DNA from: Siphonodentalium dalli
Lineage: Eukaryota > Mollusca > Scaphopoda > Gadilida > Siphonodentaliidae
NCBI GenBank assembly: GCA_032622095.1
Contig: CP136066.1
Span: 206,296,978 to 206,360,977 of the forward strand
Length of the DNA stretch: 64,000 nucleotides
Reading direction: 5' to 3'
Part shown: positions 1 through 11,280 of the stretch, piece after piece
Numbering within the stretch: position 1 is the first letter of the stretch
How the letters are laid out: each line of letters begins with the position of its first letter
The notes under the pieces: model-generated
Database searches by the model: none
What the model was told of the DNA's origin: nothing
Seen by the model: the letters and a program-made list of their open reading frames with translations, nothing else
Made by a program: the position numbers and the translations under genes

Positions 1-1494
1 CCTGTTGATTTCCATTTAGTTCCTGTGGATTTCCCTTGGATTACTGTGGTTTTCCCTTGAGTTCCTGTGGATTTCCCTGGGATTCCTGGATTTCCATTGG
101 GTTCATGTGGATTTCCCTTGGATTCCTGTGGTTTTCCCTTTGGATTCCTGTGGATTTCCCTTGGGTTCCTGTGGATTTCCATTGGGTTCCTGTGGATTTC
201 CATTGGGTTCATGTGGATTTCCCTTGAGTTCCTGTGGATTTCCCTTGGGTTCATGTGGATTTCCCTTGGGTTACTGTGGATTTCCCTTGGATTCCCGTGA
301 ATTTCCCTTGAGTTCCTGTGGATTTCCATTGGATTCATGTGGATTTCCATTGGGTTCCTGTTGATTTCCATTTGGTTCCTGTGGATTTCCCTTGGATTAT
401 TGTGGATTTCCCTTGAGTTCCTGTGGATTTCCCTGGGATTCCTGGATTTCCATTGGGTTCATGTGGATTTCGATTGTATTCCTGTGGATTTCCCCTGAAT
501 TCCTGTGGTTTTCCCTTTGGATTCATGTGGATTTCCCTTGGGTTCCTGTGGATTTCCATTGGGTTCATGTGGATTTCCATTGGGTACATGTGGATTTCCC
601 TTGAGTTCCTGTGGATTTCCCATGGGTTCATGTGGATTTCCCTTGGGTTACTGTGGATTTACCTTGGGTTCCTGTGGACTTCCATTGGTTCCTGTGGATT
701 TCCTTTGAGTTCCTGTGGATTTCCATTGGGTTCCTGTGGATTTCCATTGGGTTCCTGTGGATTTCCATTGGGTTCATGTGGATTTCCTTTGAGTTCCTGT
801 GGATTTCCCTTGGGTTCCTGTAGATTTCCCTTGGGTTCCTGTGGATTTCCCTTGGGTTCCTGTGGATTTCCATTGGGTTCCTGTTGATATCCATTTGGTT
901 CATGTGGATTTCTATTGGGTTCCTGTGGATTTCCCTTGGATTCCTGTGGATTTCCTTTGAGTTCCTGTGTATTTCCATTGGGTTCCTGTGTATTTCCATT
1001 GGGTTCCTGTGGATTTCCATTGGGTTCATGTGGATTTCCTTTGAGTTCCTGTGGATTTCCCTTGGATTCCTGTGGATTTCCTTGGATTCCTGTGGATTTC
1101 CATTGGGTTTCTGTGGATTTCCATTGGGTTCCTCTGGATTTCCCTTGGATTCCTGTGGATTTCCCTTGGGTTCCTGTGGATTTCCCTTGGATTCCTGTGG
1201 ATTTCCCTTGGATTCCTGTGGATTTCCCTTGGGTTCCTGTGGATTTCCCTTGGGTTCCTGTGGATTTCCCTTGGATTCCTGTGGATTTCCCTTGGATTTA
1301 TGTGGATTTCCCTTGGATTTATGTGGATTTCCCTTGGATTCCTGTGCATTTTCCTTGGGTTCCTGTGGATTTCCCTTGGGTTCCTGTGGATTTCCCTTGG
1401 ATTCCTGTGGATTTCCCTTGGATTTCTGTGGATTTCCCTTGGATTTCCATTGGGTTTCTGTGGATTTCCATTGGGTTCCTCTGGATTTCCCTTT
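1..1494. repeat. 21-bp tandem satellite array with higher-order structure
   Basis: About 70 head-to-tail copies of a 21-bp unit close to TTCCTGTGGATTTCCCTTGG plus G. Variant positions are C/A (CCCTTGG versus CCATTGG), GGG/GGA/GAG, and CCTG/CATG. The array runs off the left edge of the window. A marked variant block (CCTGTTGATTTCC, then an irregular short unit CCTGGATTTCC) occurs near 1 and again at 357, giving a higher-order period of about 356 bp; a third marked unit starts at 880. A second block shared by about 1071-1150 and 1429-1494 shows another internal duplication. Because 21 is divisible by 3 and the unit has no stops, several frames stay open on both strands. That explains the long repetitive open frames (for example 628-1587 minus) without any gene. 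Confidence 0.97.
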
Positions 1495-1499
1495 GTTAT

Positions 1500-2210
1500 A
1501 TAGCATTGTTAAAAAGAATATTGAGCCCCTCAGACTCAGAAGGAAACTAGATATATCTGTAATTTTTATAAAGAAAAAAATTATCACAGTACTGTGAGAA
1601 AATGAAATCAGTTCAATTCGTTGTGATATTATCGTCTAAACTATCGCCGGCCCTGCTATACATACAGTTACATATATATTGCAGCTATTGCAGCTATATC
1701 CAGGGTCGTGGTAACAGGTGGGGTGGGGCGTCTCATCCCAAATTTGGTCATGTGTTGAAATTGTTCTATAATAGTTTGATTTTGGAACAATTTAATAGTG
1801 GGGAATTTGTAGTTTTTATACCAATATTTGCATTATATATTTCCTATGTTAGGTCAAATGTTTTGATTGAAATGACCATCAGTTGGAAATATTCCAACCT
1901 TAGTGGATGTGAGGCCAGTCTTGATGATAGGATTTTTTTATTTTCAGGTTTAAAAACAATTCTCAAACCGGGCATATATAACCATGGTCAGACCGGTGTG
2001 TCCTCGTCCCTCCCTGTATACGGAAGAACTGTTTTCTTGCCCACAAGAAAGTCTGTATTCATATTTTAGATATATTTTTCTTATATTTGAGAAATTAAAA
2101 AAATATGCACATAAATATTGTTCACCCTAGAAATATGTTCTTAATTGTTAGAAATAATTTCTGATTATAAGAATAATCCATCCAAATGTTCTCGATATAG
2201 AATATTTTGC
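1500..2210. other. unassigned sequence right of the 21-bp satellite
   Basis: AT-rich unique-looking DNA. It holds a 155-codon open frame (1602-2069, +) with no motif I recognise, no repeat support and ordinary base composition. I do not call it a gene. No RNA gene or TIR element was seen. Confidence 0.5.
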
Positions 2211-2670
2211 TTAAAGGCCCACTTAATTTTCGAGTCACCGGTTATTTTTTTTATAGTGACTTGATATACGGTTTTAATAACAATATATGCCATAAAATTA
2301 TGATTAAAATGCTATAATTCATCACTATTTGAAACATCTGTGTCTCAGAAGATGCCCACAGAGAAATAGCAGACTTCCCCCTCTGTCACCCAAAATGCAA
2401 CAGAATTCAAACTTTTTCAATGGAAGGGGGAGAACTCTATCTTTAATATATAGAGTTATTCCTCCTGCATTGAAAATAATACTGATTTTTACTTCAATCT
2501 TGATGACAAAACGCTTTGGCATCTCAACGAAAAACAACATGTCCACAGTTTATTACACTGGATAAGTTGATAATTCAATGTTTTGGAGCTTCCTCTTTCA
2601 AATGGTATATAATATGGCGTATATTTTATATAATGTAATCTGGGGGTTCGAAAATTAAGTGGGCCTTTAA
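2211..2670. mobile_element. TIR element G, copy 1 (TTAA-flanked)
   Basis: About 460 bp bounded by inverted ends. The left end reads TTAAAGGCCCACTTAATTTT and the right end is its complement, finishing GTGGGCCTTTAA. TTAA is present on both outer edges, which fits a TTAA target duplication, though a 3-bp TTA/TAA duplication (PIF/Harbinger type) cannot be excluded. It carries no open frame of transposase size, so it is non-autonomous. A diverged second copy follows at 2976. Confidence 0.8.
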
Positions 2671-2821
2671 TACCAAGAAATATTTTCTAATTAATAAATC
2701 CTTTTTGGCAGTGTAGGCAATCAAAAACTGCTGATCAATTGAAGAAAGACAAACCGGAGTCTGAATTTGCTATAGGATTTTGTAATTTTCAGGTTCCGAT
2801 CTCACAATTTACTCCCATTGT

Positions 2822-2911
2822 GCCGAACCATGGTCAACCCAGTGGATCCTGTAACGTTCCCGGTGGGCCGAACCATGGTCAACCCAGTGGATCCTGTAAC
2901 GTCCCTGGCTA
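2822..2911 (+). repeat. 45-bp direct repeat, two copies
   Basis: Two adjacent 45-bp copies start with GCCGAACCATGGTC at 2822 and 2867 and differ at one or two positions near the end (GTTCCCGG versus GTCCCTGG). They lie between the two G elements. Confidence 0.9.
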
Positions 2912-2975
2912 TATCATTTGAATGCATAACACTTAGCTACAGTAATTCACACGTATAATTAAGGCAGACATCATT

Positions 2976-3415
2976 TAAAGGCCCACTTAACTTTCGAGTC
3001 ACCTATTATTTTCTATTGTGCCTTGATATATGGTTTTAATAACAATCTATGTCATAAAATATGATTAGAATACTATAATTCATCATCATTTGAAATGGCT
3101 GTGTCTCAGAAGATGCCCATAGAGAGATAGAAAACAGCTAAAATCATAAAAATATTCCCCAGTTTTGGCTCCCAGAATGCAACAAAATTCAAACTAAAAA
3201 TGTATGTTCAGTCTAAGGGGAATAACTCTATCTTTAAAATATAGTTATTCCCACTCCATGAAAATAATACACTTTGCACAACAAACCCAGATGAAATTTA
3301 AGTACAAAAACACATCGGTAACTCAAGAAAACCAACATGTTCACAGTTTATTACAACGGATAAGTTGATAATACAATGTTCTGGAGCTTCCTCTTTCAAA
3401 TGGTAGGCTGTATAA
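2976..3415. mobile_element. TIR element G, copy 2, right end missing
   Basis: Starts TTTAAAGGCCCACTTAACTT and follows copy 1 (2211-2670) closely through the internal motif AGATGCCCA and the block GGATAAGTTGATAAT. Similarity stops at about 3410, before the right terminal repeat. It is therefore a truncated copy. Confidence 0.75.
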
Positions 3416-4219
3416 TCATATTTCAAGGACATTTTCCGGATTCCGTTTTTCCCGTCCTTCCAGGTCCGATTCGTTCTGTTCTGATCCGCGTTTTTGCAGA
3501 ATCTTGTAGCCACGCCTCTTATTATATTTAGTTACGAAATTGTTTGGGTTTGGTCCTGTGTGCTCTCTCATTCAGCTGTCACTGGGGTACAAAGAGGAAG
3601 ACCCATGTTTCTGATGGAATAATTATTTAGATCGTTTCATATTATTCGCGCTCTTTGTTGACTGTCAAACAAGTTCATTATTTGGAATCTAACTCCAAGT
3701 AAGCTCGTAATTTATCAAAGTTTCACTGTCATACGAGGAACATGCACAAATACCGAATCGAGTTTTCAGTGAACAGGTGAATACAGAAGTCGGCCCCGTG
3801 CGAAGTCGTCCCCCAGAGAAGTCGGCCACATTTATAACAAAAACATTGTTTAAAATCATTCTTTATTTATTTGATGATATGAAATGTGAAACTAATAATA
3901 ATAATGAGAAAATATTCATGATAATACAATAACAATAAATTCAAACAGCGTCGTCATCAAGCCTGTCGATCATCGTCAGTTGTGGGTGCTGAAATCTCTG
4001 AATATTTGACCCTGCACCTTCTGTATCTGTAGGTATCTCAGCGCAGGAGCCTTGCTACTGTAGGTGCACCTTCATTCAATTTTTTTGCTGAATTACAAAT
4101 ATAACACCATCTGACTCATTTTAATAGGGGGATTCTTTGCATATAAACTTTTATATGCTAATGATTTGCTCTTTGCACATCCTGTTTCAGCGCAAATGTT
4201 TACGACTTTACGCTTTAGC
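3416..4219. other. unassigned AT-rich sequence
   Basis: No gene, RNA or TIR element seen. There are three imperfect copies of an AAGTCGGCC-like motif at about 3787-3832. The rest looks unique. Confidence 0.4.
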
Positions 4220-4276
4220 CTGAATCTCAAATGCATCATATTTATACAGAATAAATATGATGCATTTGCGATTCAG
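4220..4276. repeat. strong 25-bp stem hairpin
   Basis: CTGAATCTCAAATGCATCAT continues into a short TACAGA-type loop, and the complement ends GATGCATTTGCGATTCAG. The stem has about 24 paired bases and one mismatch. Flanking repeats of the motif GATTTGCT suggest it is the centre of an old palindromic element. Confidence 0.75.
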
Positions 4277-5102
4277 CATACTAGTAAATGATTTGCTAAA
4301 GTCGGAAATGCTTTATGCTTCAGTGTAATTATAATTTGCTAAAGTAGGAGTAAATGTGAAAACTCCTCCCATATTTACACAATACATTGCGCATCTTTTT
4401 TAGTAATTTTTATTGTGTGTGTCAGGCACTCTTGTCAGATGTAAAAAAAAAGCCTTCAAAAAACATAAATGAATCTTGGAACTTGGAGATATTTTTAAAG
4501 ATACATGAATGCAATTTTCCAACATCCACAGAATAAGCTACAGCTATCCTTTTTTAAAAGTAGTTGACCACATATATTCTCACCCTGGTATTAAACCACA
4601 AACACTGCGTTTTGGTTACTGCTTCAAAACTGCGATGCATCTTGGGATTTAAAGCAATTAAAAGCAAAATTTCAAACAGAAATATCACTACAACAGTAAA
4701 CATGTGCAACATGATTGGATTTCATTTTAATCTTTCAGCTGAGTACCCTACAATGTAGCATGCCATGAAATTAACTGTTAATAACACGACTTTGAAGTTG
4801 CCGACATTATTTCAGCTGTCAAATTATAAACTCCACCCATCGTCTGGTGTTAGACCGCATATACATGTATTGGCATTACACATGCAAGTGTGACGTGGTA
4901 TATCTGTGTAACATAACAAGTTGTTTCAACTTTTGGTGTGATGACCCGCTAATAGACTGCACTATCATAACCTCATAATACCGCGGTCATTACTGGAATA
5001 TTATCACCCCGTTTTTCAAGTCAATTACTTTGAGGATAGCGGTAGGTGATAACCTCAATCTGTCTCTAACCACCTGTGCCACTAATGGCAAAATGAGCAT
5101 AG
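4277..5102. other. unassigned sequence
   Basis: AT-rich, with only short open frames (the 64-codon one at 4564-4758 has no recognisable feature). No repeat family from elsewhere in the window was recognised here. Confidence 0.4.
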
Positions 5103-5111
5103 CCTATTAAG

Positions 5112-5502
5112 GCTGAAATGTTCACTGTCACCCCCTTATTTCAGTTCGGTACCTAGTTTTTATTAATTTTTAGTTGTGTACCCAGCTTTTGTATAATTTA
5201 CATTTGGCTACCCAGCTTTATGAAAGCAGTCTGCAGGACCTATTCTAAAATTCTTCTCCACTAATATTTTCAAGCATAGTGAGGAATATATCTATAAACA
5301 TGCTAGTATTCACAAATTTAACAGGTTCATTTCGAAAACAACTGATGGCAATCACTGATTAAATAATGTTCTGTGTGAGGTTTCATAAAGCTGGGTACCC
5401 AAATGTAAATTTTATAAAAGCTGGGTACCCAACTGAAAATTAAAAAGACCTGTGAAGGGTGTACCCAACTGATTTGAAGGGGGTGATAGTGACCATTTCA
5501 GC
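5112..5502. mobile_element. MULE-like non-autonomous element with 9-bp target duplication
   Basis: The element is 391 bp with terminal inverted repeats GCTGAAATG...CATTTCAGC that extend inward over roughly 110 bp with mismatches (CACTGTCACCCCC, GTACCCAGCTTT and their complements). It is flanked on both sides by the identical 9-mer CCTATTAAG (5103-5111 and 5503-5511). Long TIRs plus a 9-bp duplication are typical of Mutator-like elements; the superfamily call is inference. ACCCAGCTTT-type motifs recur subterminally on both arms. No coding capacity. Confidence 0.85.
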
Positions 5503-5511
5503 CCTATTAAG

Positions 5512-6892
5512 AATATATTCCTTGTAAAGGCAAGTACATCTCCACAAGCACATGCCTTTTTCTATCTGGAGCACAAAATTTGTTTTGGAAATGCTTTGTT
5601 ACAGTGTTGCACTGATTACTCATAAAATACCTAGGCCTAGGTCATTATAGCTTCCGCGCATACATGTAGTTTTTTCCAGACAATCATGAGATATTTTGGT
5701 ATTCAAAAAACAAACTGTAGGTATTCAGCTGGGTATTCTCTATGAATTCCCCATGAAAGTGCCCTTGCAGTCGATTTTAAAATTGTGTATGCTTCCAACA
5801 TCAACTTCTGTAATTCTGTCATAGTGGAATTCATTGCATGAAAAGAACCACTGTCTCTGGCACAGAATTTTGGGAATTCATTGGTCAACAGGGAGTTAAA
5901 TAACCGTTACAGCACAGCATTGTTTTTTTATAATGGGGAGTAATATAAAAGGACGATCAACCACAATAAATAAAAATGTGTCATAAATTCCATATTTACA
6001 ACAAGTCAACAACCTGAAAGCAAGTGAGAGTTATTCCAACCAGCCATTATGCGCATGATCAAATTTGCTTACTACTCCAAGTATGGCAGAAAGGGTGAGA
6101 TTACTACGAATCGGGCAGCTGTTTCTATTGGTGCAAGGACCTGCTAATGCGTGAAATTCAGCAACAACTGTCTCTAATTGACGAAATTAAAAGTACAAGT
6201 TATTTAATAACAGATTTTGTTCTCAAAGTTGATATCATTACTTAATTAGTAAATGAAAATTGCTATCTAGCTGTCATCTGTCATTGTTTCTGTAACTCTT
6301 GTGTCTGTTTATTTGTGCCCACTCAATGTCTCTTGTTGAATAGACTAGTTACTGATCCAAAACTTCAAAAGTCTGAAAACGAAGTAGACCCAGTATGTCT
6401 TTATAAATTCCGATCCTGATCGGAACCATCATCATCCAACACATCAGTATAAAAAATAGCATGCATGATAAGATTAAACAATTCTAGCATCTGACACTGT
6501 GACACGCAGATTAGGGACATGTTAACCTTTGAGTATTCGATTTGATTTTAAATCGCCCCAAAGCTTCGATTCGATTTTATTTTTGTGGATTCAAAATTTT
6601 CGAATGGTAGGTTATAATGATTAATGAACAAACGACATTGCAGATGGTCTCACGTCACTGAGTGAAAACGCTCGTTGAGTAACTGAGTACTATTGTTCCA
6701 CGGATTCAAAGTTAGAGCACTGTCTTCTGTAATTGCCGTTAAATTTTCCATTTTCTTGTGATCGAAACAAAAATTAATTTGCATTGGATAATAGTCACAA
6801 CACATCCACTCATTACAGTGATAATTTGAATGGGAATCGTGATCACATCAAGAAATATATTACACAACAGAAAGCTGAATGTTGATTCGGAA
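5512..6892. other. unassigned sequence
   Basis: No supported gene. A 61-codon minus-strand frame at 5703-5888 is not recognisable. The remainder is AT-rich, with an ATTCGATTTGATTTTAAATCG-like tract near 6535. Confidence 0.4.
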
Positions 6893-6980
6893 TTATGTCG
6901 GTATATTATGTGATTTATGTCGGTATATTATGTGATTTATGTCGGTATATTATGTGAATTATGTCGGTATATTATGTGAA
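6893..6980 (+). repeat. 22-bp minisatellite, four copies
   Basis: Four near-identical copies of TTATGTCGGTATATTATGTG plus two bases, in tandem. Confidence 0.95.
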
Positions 6981-7866
6981 GTATAATGACTGAGTGAAGT
7001 GTCTGAGGCTAAATAATCACGACCGTGGTTGACTATTTGTGTCTCAGATAATTCACGAGGTTCAATTATGCAAGGAATTTCTGAAGCGAGTATGCAAATT
7101 TTAAGCCCAAACTAAAACGAATACCGGTACTAACCAATCTCAACATATACCGGTATTATTAAACTGATATTAATTTTTTTTTTAGCATATTCTGAAAATT
7201 CCCATTTAAATTTGGGTTCTCTCATGCCCATGTTTTTAATTTTCAATTTTCAATTTGGCACCTTGGGGGTATGCCAGCACTCATGATGCAACCTCTGGTT
7301 TTCGGTTACTTGTACCTTAGGTGATAATCTCAGCAGTATTAGCGGTTTACACTGGTGTAAATATGTTTCAGAGTGACACCTCTTCCCTATGATTTCCCAT
7401 AGGTAAAATAGCCATTGGCACAGGAATTAACCCTTTGTCGTGAAGTTTGAATTTTGTGGTGTGGTCTAAAATCTGACATTATTTGTTTAGTCCAGTTCTG
7501 ACACTAGTTACGAAAAATAAGTCTTAAAGGTGAATTCCCTGCTAGACGGACATGATATTTTTGCATAAAAAGTTTCTGCTAATGTCAATCTTACAGATTT
7601 CAAGAAAATTTTGGACCTAGGATTTATATTGTAAACACTATATGCTAAATCATTTGCACAGAGGACTACGGAAAACATCTACACCAGTGTAACCTAGCTG
7701 TCTTGTTCACCACATGACTGACCATAGAGAATATAGAGTTAACTTTTTGTCAATAATTACCTTATCTGTGACAATTAGAACTGGCAATTTAGAATGTCAA
7801 AAACCTAGCAACGATTTTTGTATTGTGTGGAGAAATTAATAACTGTGGTGCATCAACAGCCGATAG
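6981..7866. other. unassigned sequence with a dispersed-repeat fragment
   Basis: Near 7255-7320 a block reading GGGGGTATGCCAGCACTCAT then GCAACCTCT resembles 28200-28245, so it is a dispersed-repeat fragment. Nothing else was recognised. Confidence 0.4.
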
Positions 7867-7874
7867 ATTGTTCA

Positions 7875-9513
7875 GAAGCCTTGAAATAGTGTGTCTGTCA
7901 TTTGCAGAATGAGGTCCCCAGAGGGTGAATTCATTGACGCTACCATGCATGGTGGTCTAGCATCACCAAATTCACCATCTGGGGACCTCATTCTGCTTAG
8001 GCTTCAACTGCTATGGGAGATCTAGGATCAGATTGAAGTTCACCAGTTGAAGTTGGTGATGTTCACCCATTAGGCCAACAAAAAAAACATCTGTGTTTCC
8101 GGTTAACCGACCGACCTGCCGAAATTGGGCCGACCTGGACTTTTTTTCTTCAAATTTCAACCCAAATCAAAAAAATTCAACCCAAAAAAAAAAAAATTTA
8201 ATTTTTTTTTTTTAATTTTTAATTTTTTTTTAATGCATGTCATTGGCATGTAAACACATCAAAATCGTTAAATATATACTATATACTATGTTTACATTAA
8301 GCAGCAATAATTTTAGATGGAATTTTCAAAAACAATTTACTTCTATTAAAATACATGTCCATTTGTGGTTGCAGATGAATCCCAATCTCACCAATAAATC
8401 TGCAGTCTTTAAAACCTGCCTGTGGTAATCTTGTTTGTTCAACTCCCATGTCTTATGGGAAGAAGTCTTATCTGCTAGAGAGCAATATACATGTAGAAGA
8501 CTTTCAATATCAGAATTTAAAGTTCCTCTCCCCAGTCAATCAAGGATTCATAGTGTTCAGCCATAGTTACTAGTATGTATACAGACAGTATAAAGATGAC
8601 TGCATGTCTACCATATCAAACACCCTTCTGGAATGGGCACTAAAAAGCACATGAAATTATCTACTGGTTTGTTTGGGTATATAAAACTTACAAGCATGCA
8701 TATGCCAATTTGAATGCTGAGGTGTGGTACCTCAGTCAAGGTGTGGCCTGTGGTACCATTTTCAGTGTGGTGTGGGACTTTATATTTCAGTGCAGTTGAG
8801 GGATGTCTGAGGAACATTTACACCCTGTGCAATGTGTCTGAGGTGCATGTGAGATATGTGTCTTAGGTCCTGAGGTGTATGACCAAATATTTAAGTGAGG
8901 TTTGAATTCATATCATACAAGTTATGTTATTATAAAGTAATAGTGTATGTCTTGGGCCTGTTGATATGTCAATATTGTGCTCTGAGAAAGATGTGCCACC
9001 ACAATCTAAACTGAGAGAATAATTACAAGAGAGCTGCATAATTGAGTGCCTGGGTGGCATTTGTTTGTTCACATTGACAATACTTATCATATTATTGTGC
9101 TACATTAACTGTTTACTTGCAATATACATGGACAGCCTTAACACAAGTATAAAGAGTAAGCATTAATGTACTTCTTAACTGTTCGGGGAAAAAATAAAAA
9201 AATATTACCAAAAAAAAAAAAATCCCTACCTACCTACCTGGAATTTTTTGGCACCGTAATAGGAAACACATAATTTTTTTTTTTGGCCTTAGTCACCTCA
9301 ATTATGAATTTTATCTTCTGCAAATTAGGGAAGAGAAAAGTAACTAAAAAAACAATGTTAATTTGAGACTATAGATACTTACCAGAAGATGAGGCCTGAG
9401 CAGAATGAGGATGAAATTGTTGATGCTAGCCCAGTTTGTGGGATAGCATCACTAAATTCACCCTCTGGGGGGACCTCATTCTGCAAATGACAGACACACT
9501 ATTTGCAGGCTTG
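7875..9513. mobile_element. hAT-like fold-back element C, copy 1 (interrupted)
   Basis: Ends are GAAGCCTTGAAATAGTGTGT and the complement ACACACTATTTGCAGGCTTG. Flanks are the identical 8-mer ATTGTTCA (7867-7874 and 9514-9521), a perfect hAT-type duplication. Each end carries a second inverted pair, GAGGTCCCCAGAGGGTGAAT against its complement, so the element can form a double hairpin. The middle includes ATCTTCTGCAAATTAG and CTTACCAGAAGATGAGG. The element is split by the PIF/Harbinger-like insertion at 8073-9288. Removing that leaves about 420 bp, the normal length of this family. Family-level assignment to hAT rests on ends and duplication size only; no transposase is present. Confidence 0.9.
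8073..9288. mobile_element. PIF/Harbinger-like non-autonomous element
   Basis: The element is 1216 bp with inverted ends GGCCAACAAAAAAAACATCT...and the complement of GGCCAAAAAAAAAAATTATG, both followed inward by GTGTTTCC. It is flanked by TTA (8070-8072 and 9289-9291). The 3-bp TTA duplication and GGCC ends are PIF/Harbinger-like. The interrupted target is recognisable: other C copies read CCATTAGTCACC uninterrupted. Internal open frames (63-69 codons) show no transposase or Myb-like motif. A/T homopolymer tracts lie just inside both ends. Confidence 0.85.
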
Positions 9514-9714
9514 ATTGTTCAGAGATATTGGGCTTCAGAACACAAATCAGCTGTCACACTTGAAAGCTCCCGCCACTCGCTGCATTGATTATTGGCGAAT
9601 GTCTATTGTCAAATTATTTGGAATAAAAATCACAGATAAGCACTTATTTACTGTTTGCCAGCGCCAGAGACATCTCTCCAATGATACAAAATATATTGGA
9701 AAATCAAGCTCATT

Positions 9715-9908
9715 TTCTTCACTACAAGTGGTTCCCTTAGGAAATGTTCAGATTGCTTACATTTCCTTACATGCCCTTCAGATGAATAGTAGACGATTCC
9801 AATGTATAATTTTATAACAGATGGAGAATCCATTTAGTAAAGAGAGGGTTAAACCTTTCATAACTGGAGCTTCCGTAATTTTTGCGAAATACAGTTTCGA
9901 TGTGTTAA
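9715..9908. mobile_element. fragments of TTAA-type elements upstream of D1
   Basis: The block ending CATTTAGTAAAGAGAGGGTT (about 9720-9853) matches the block ending at 52785 and less closely those at 29440 and 40250. It is directly followed by TTAAACCTTTCATAACTGGA, which resembles the left end of family E, then GTTTCGATGTG up to the TTAA of D1. These are terminal fragments with no full element. Confidence 0.6.
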
Positions 9909-10063
9909 CCCTTTCAGTGCCAAGTCCGATTTTTGTATCAACCCATATTTCCTTGATCATTTTTCAAATTTATTGATTATAATAATGTGATACATTGATG
10001 GAAAGAGCTAAATGATCAAGGAAATATGGGTTGATACAAAAATCGAACTTGGCACTGAAAGGG
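9909..10063. mobile_element. TTAA element D, short form
   Basis: The element is 155 bp, flanked by TTAA (9905-9908, 10064-10067). Ends are CCCTTTCAGTGCCAAGTCCG and the complement CTTGGCACTGAAAGGG. It is nearly a full palindrome: TATCAACCCATATTTCCTTG is mirrored by its complement after a loop around 9975. TTAA duplications with CCCTTT ends are characteristic of piggyBac-type elements (inference). It lacks the palindromic cassette found in the long D copies at 15046 and 58695. Confidence 0.85.
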
Positions 10064-10193
10064 TTAAAGGGACACCAAAAATATTTTGTTAACTTTTCAA
10101 TAAAATGATATTCTTTGATATTTATAGGTCCAGTTTAAAGTCATAGTTTGTTTCCAAAAATTTTCAACAGAACAAAACGCAGAACATTGTTAA

Positions 10194-10449
10194 CCCTTCC
10201 ATGACTGGAGCTTTCTGAAATTTTGCCAAAACCTTGGGCCAATGCATTTTCTCATATATACGAGTCGCCCATAGGGCGCCTCGCATATATAAGAGAATAC
10301 ATTAGCCTAACAATATTTACATTTGTCTTGTAAGCCAGTGAATTCTCTTATATATGCGAGGCTCCCTATTGGGATACTAGCATATTTAACAGAATGCACT
10401 GGTACAGGGTATTTAATGCTTCACCAGCACAGCTCCCGTCATGAAAGGG
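10194..10449. mobile_element. TTAA element E, copy 1
   Basis: Flanked by TTAA on both sides. The left end CCCTTCCATGACTGGAGCTT is inverted relative to the right end GCTCCCGTCATGAAAGGG. The middle contains two palindromic cassettes built on TCTCATATATACGAG / CTCGCATATATAAGAGAA and TCTCTTATATATGCGAGGCT. Linker CTTGTAAGCCAGTG is typical of the family. Non-autonomous. Confidence 0.85.
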
Positions 10450-10523
10450 TTAAAATAAATATGTTATGTTTTTGTTCCAAATGGAACCGTGAATGCATCT
10501 TTAACCCTGTCCATACTGGTTAA

Positions 10524-10948
10524 CCCTTTACCCAACAAAACGGCCAAAAACGCCCAAATAAAGCTTCAACAGCCTAAAATATCTTGGGTCTGTCTCAATA
10601 ACACCATACAAATATGGATATCATTGGAACCGGTTCATTGACCACATTGTGATGGTTACAGTTATGCCCTGTGCCAATGCATTCTCTTATATATGCGAGT
10701 CGACCATAGGTCGCCTCGCATATATAAGAGAATGCATTGGCCTAAAAAAAATCTTTTTTTAACACTTTTTACCATTTTTCTTACATTTTTTAACAATTTT
10801 TATAATACTTTTCTACATTCTTTGACAATTTTGTCATTTTTAATATGTGTTAAGCCAATGCATTCTCTTATATATGCGAGGCGACCTATGGTCGACTCGC
10901 ATATATAAGAGAATGCATTGGCACAGGGCCGTTCTGTTGGGTAAAGGG
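10524..10948. mobile_element. TTAA element B, copy 1
   Basis: Flanked by TTAA (10520-10523, 10949-10952). Ends are CCCTTTACCCAACAAAACGG and CCGTTCTGTTGGGTAAAGGG. One side is a unique region (AAAGCTTCAACAGCC, GGATATCATTGGAACCGG). The other side is a pair of 64-bp palindromes CCAATGCATTCTCTTATATA...GAGAATGCATTGG with GTCGACCATAGGTCG-type loops, bracketed by CCCTGTGCC and GGCACAGGG and separated by an AT-rich linker. At 425 bp it is slightly longer than sister copies (388-393 bp). PiggyBac-like by target site and CCCTTT end; no transposase. Confidence 0.9.
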
Positions 10949-11074
10949 TTAACACTCATTGATAAGAAGTTGTCTTAGGATATGTACAGATTCGTTTGTT
11001 GAACTTATTATCTGAACATTTTTCTGTTCTAGAGTTATTCATCTTTGTATCTCTTATAATGTTGATTTTTTTTC

Positions 11075-11235
11075 CCCTGTCCAAATGTCCAAACAGATAA
11101 CTCAACCACAGGTTGTCGGATCTCAATGAAATTTGGTATAGATGTTCACCGCTGTGAATACATTCAGAGGAGTATTCAATCGTTTTGTTTGTATTTTCCA
11201 TTCTAGAGTTATTCATCTTTGATTTTTTTGGAAAT
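11075..11235. repeat. dispersed 162-bp unit, single diverged copy
   Basis: Contains CTCAACCACAGGTTGTCGGA, TCTCAATGAAATTTGGTAT and CATTCTAGAGTTATTCATCT, matching in order the tandem units at 27507-28145. Confidence 0.7.
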
Positions 11236-11280
11236 GTTGATTTTTGTTCCATCTACCTGAGCCTCTCAGCCAAGGACCAT

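Noticed and set aside
1-1494. CRISPR-like array
   Set aside because: Contiguous 21-bp repeats without unique spacers, in a eukaryotic setting. The same applies to the 41-bp and 15-bp arrays.
628-1587. 319-codon minus-strand frame with a hydrophobic N terminus
   Set aside because: The body is 21-bp satellite read in frame. Equivalent frames exist on the other strand, so I list it only as a finding to test, not as a gene.
1602-2069. 155-codon plus-strand frame
   Set aside because: No recognisable domain, no codon-use signal visible by eye, and it starts next to a satellite. Chance frames of this size are plausible in 64 kb.
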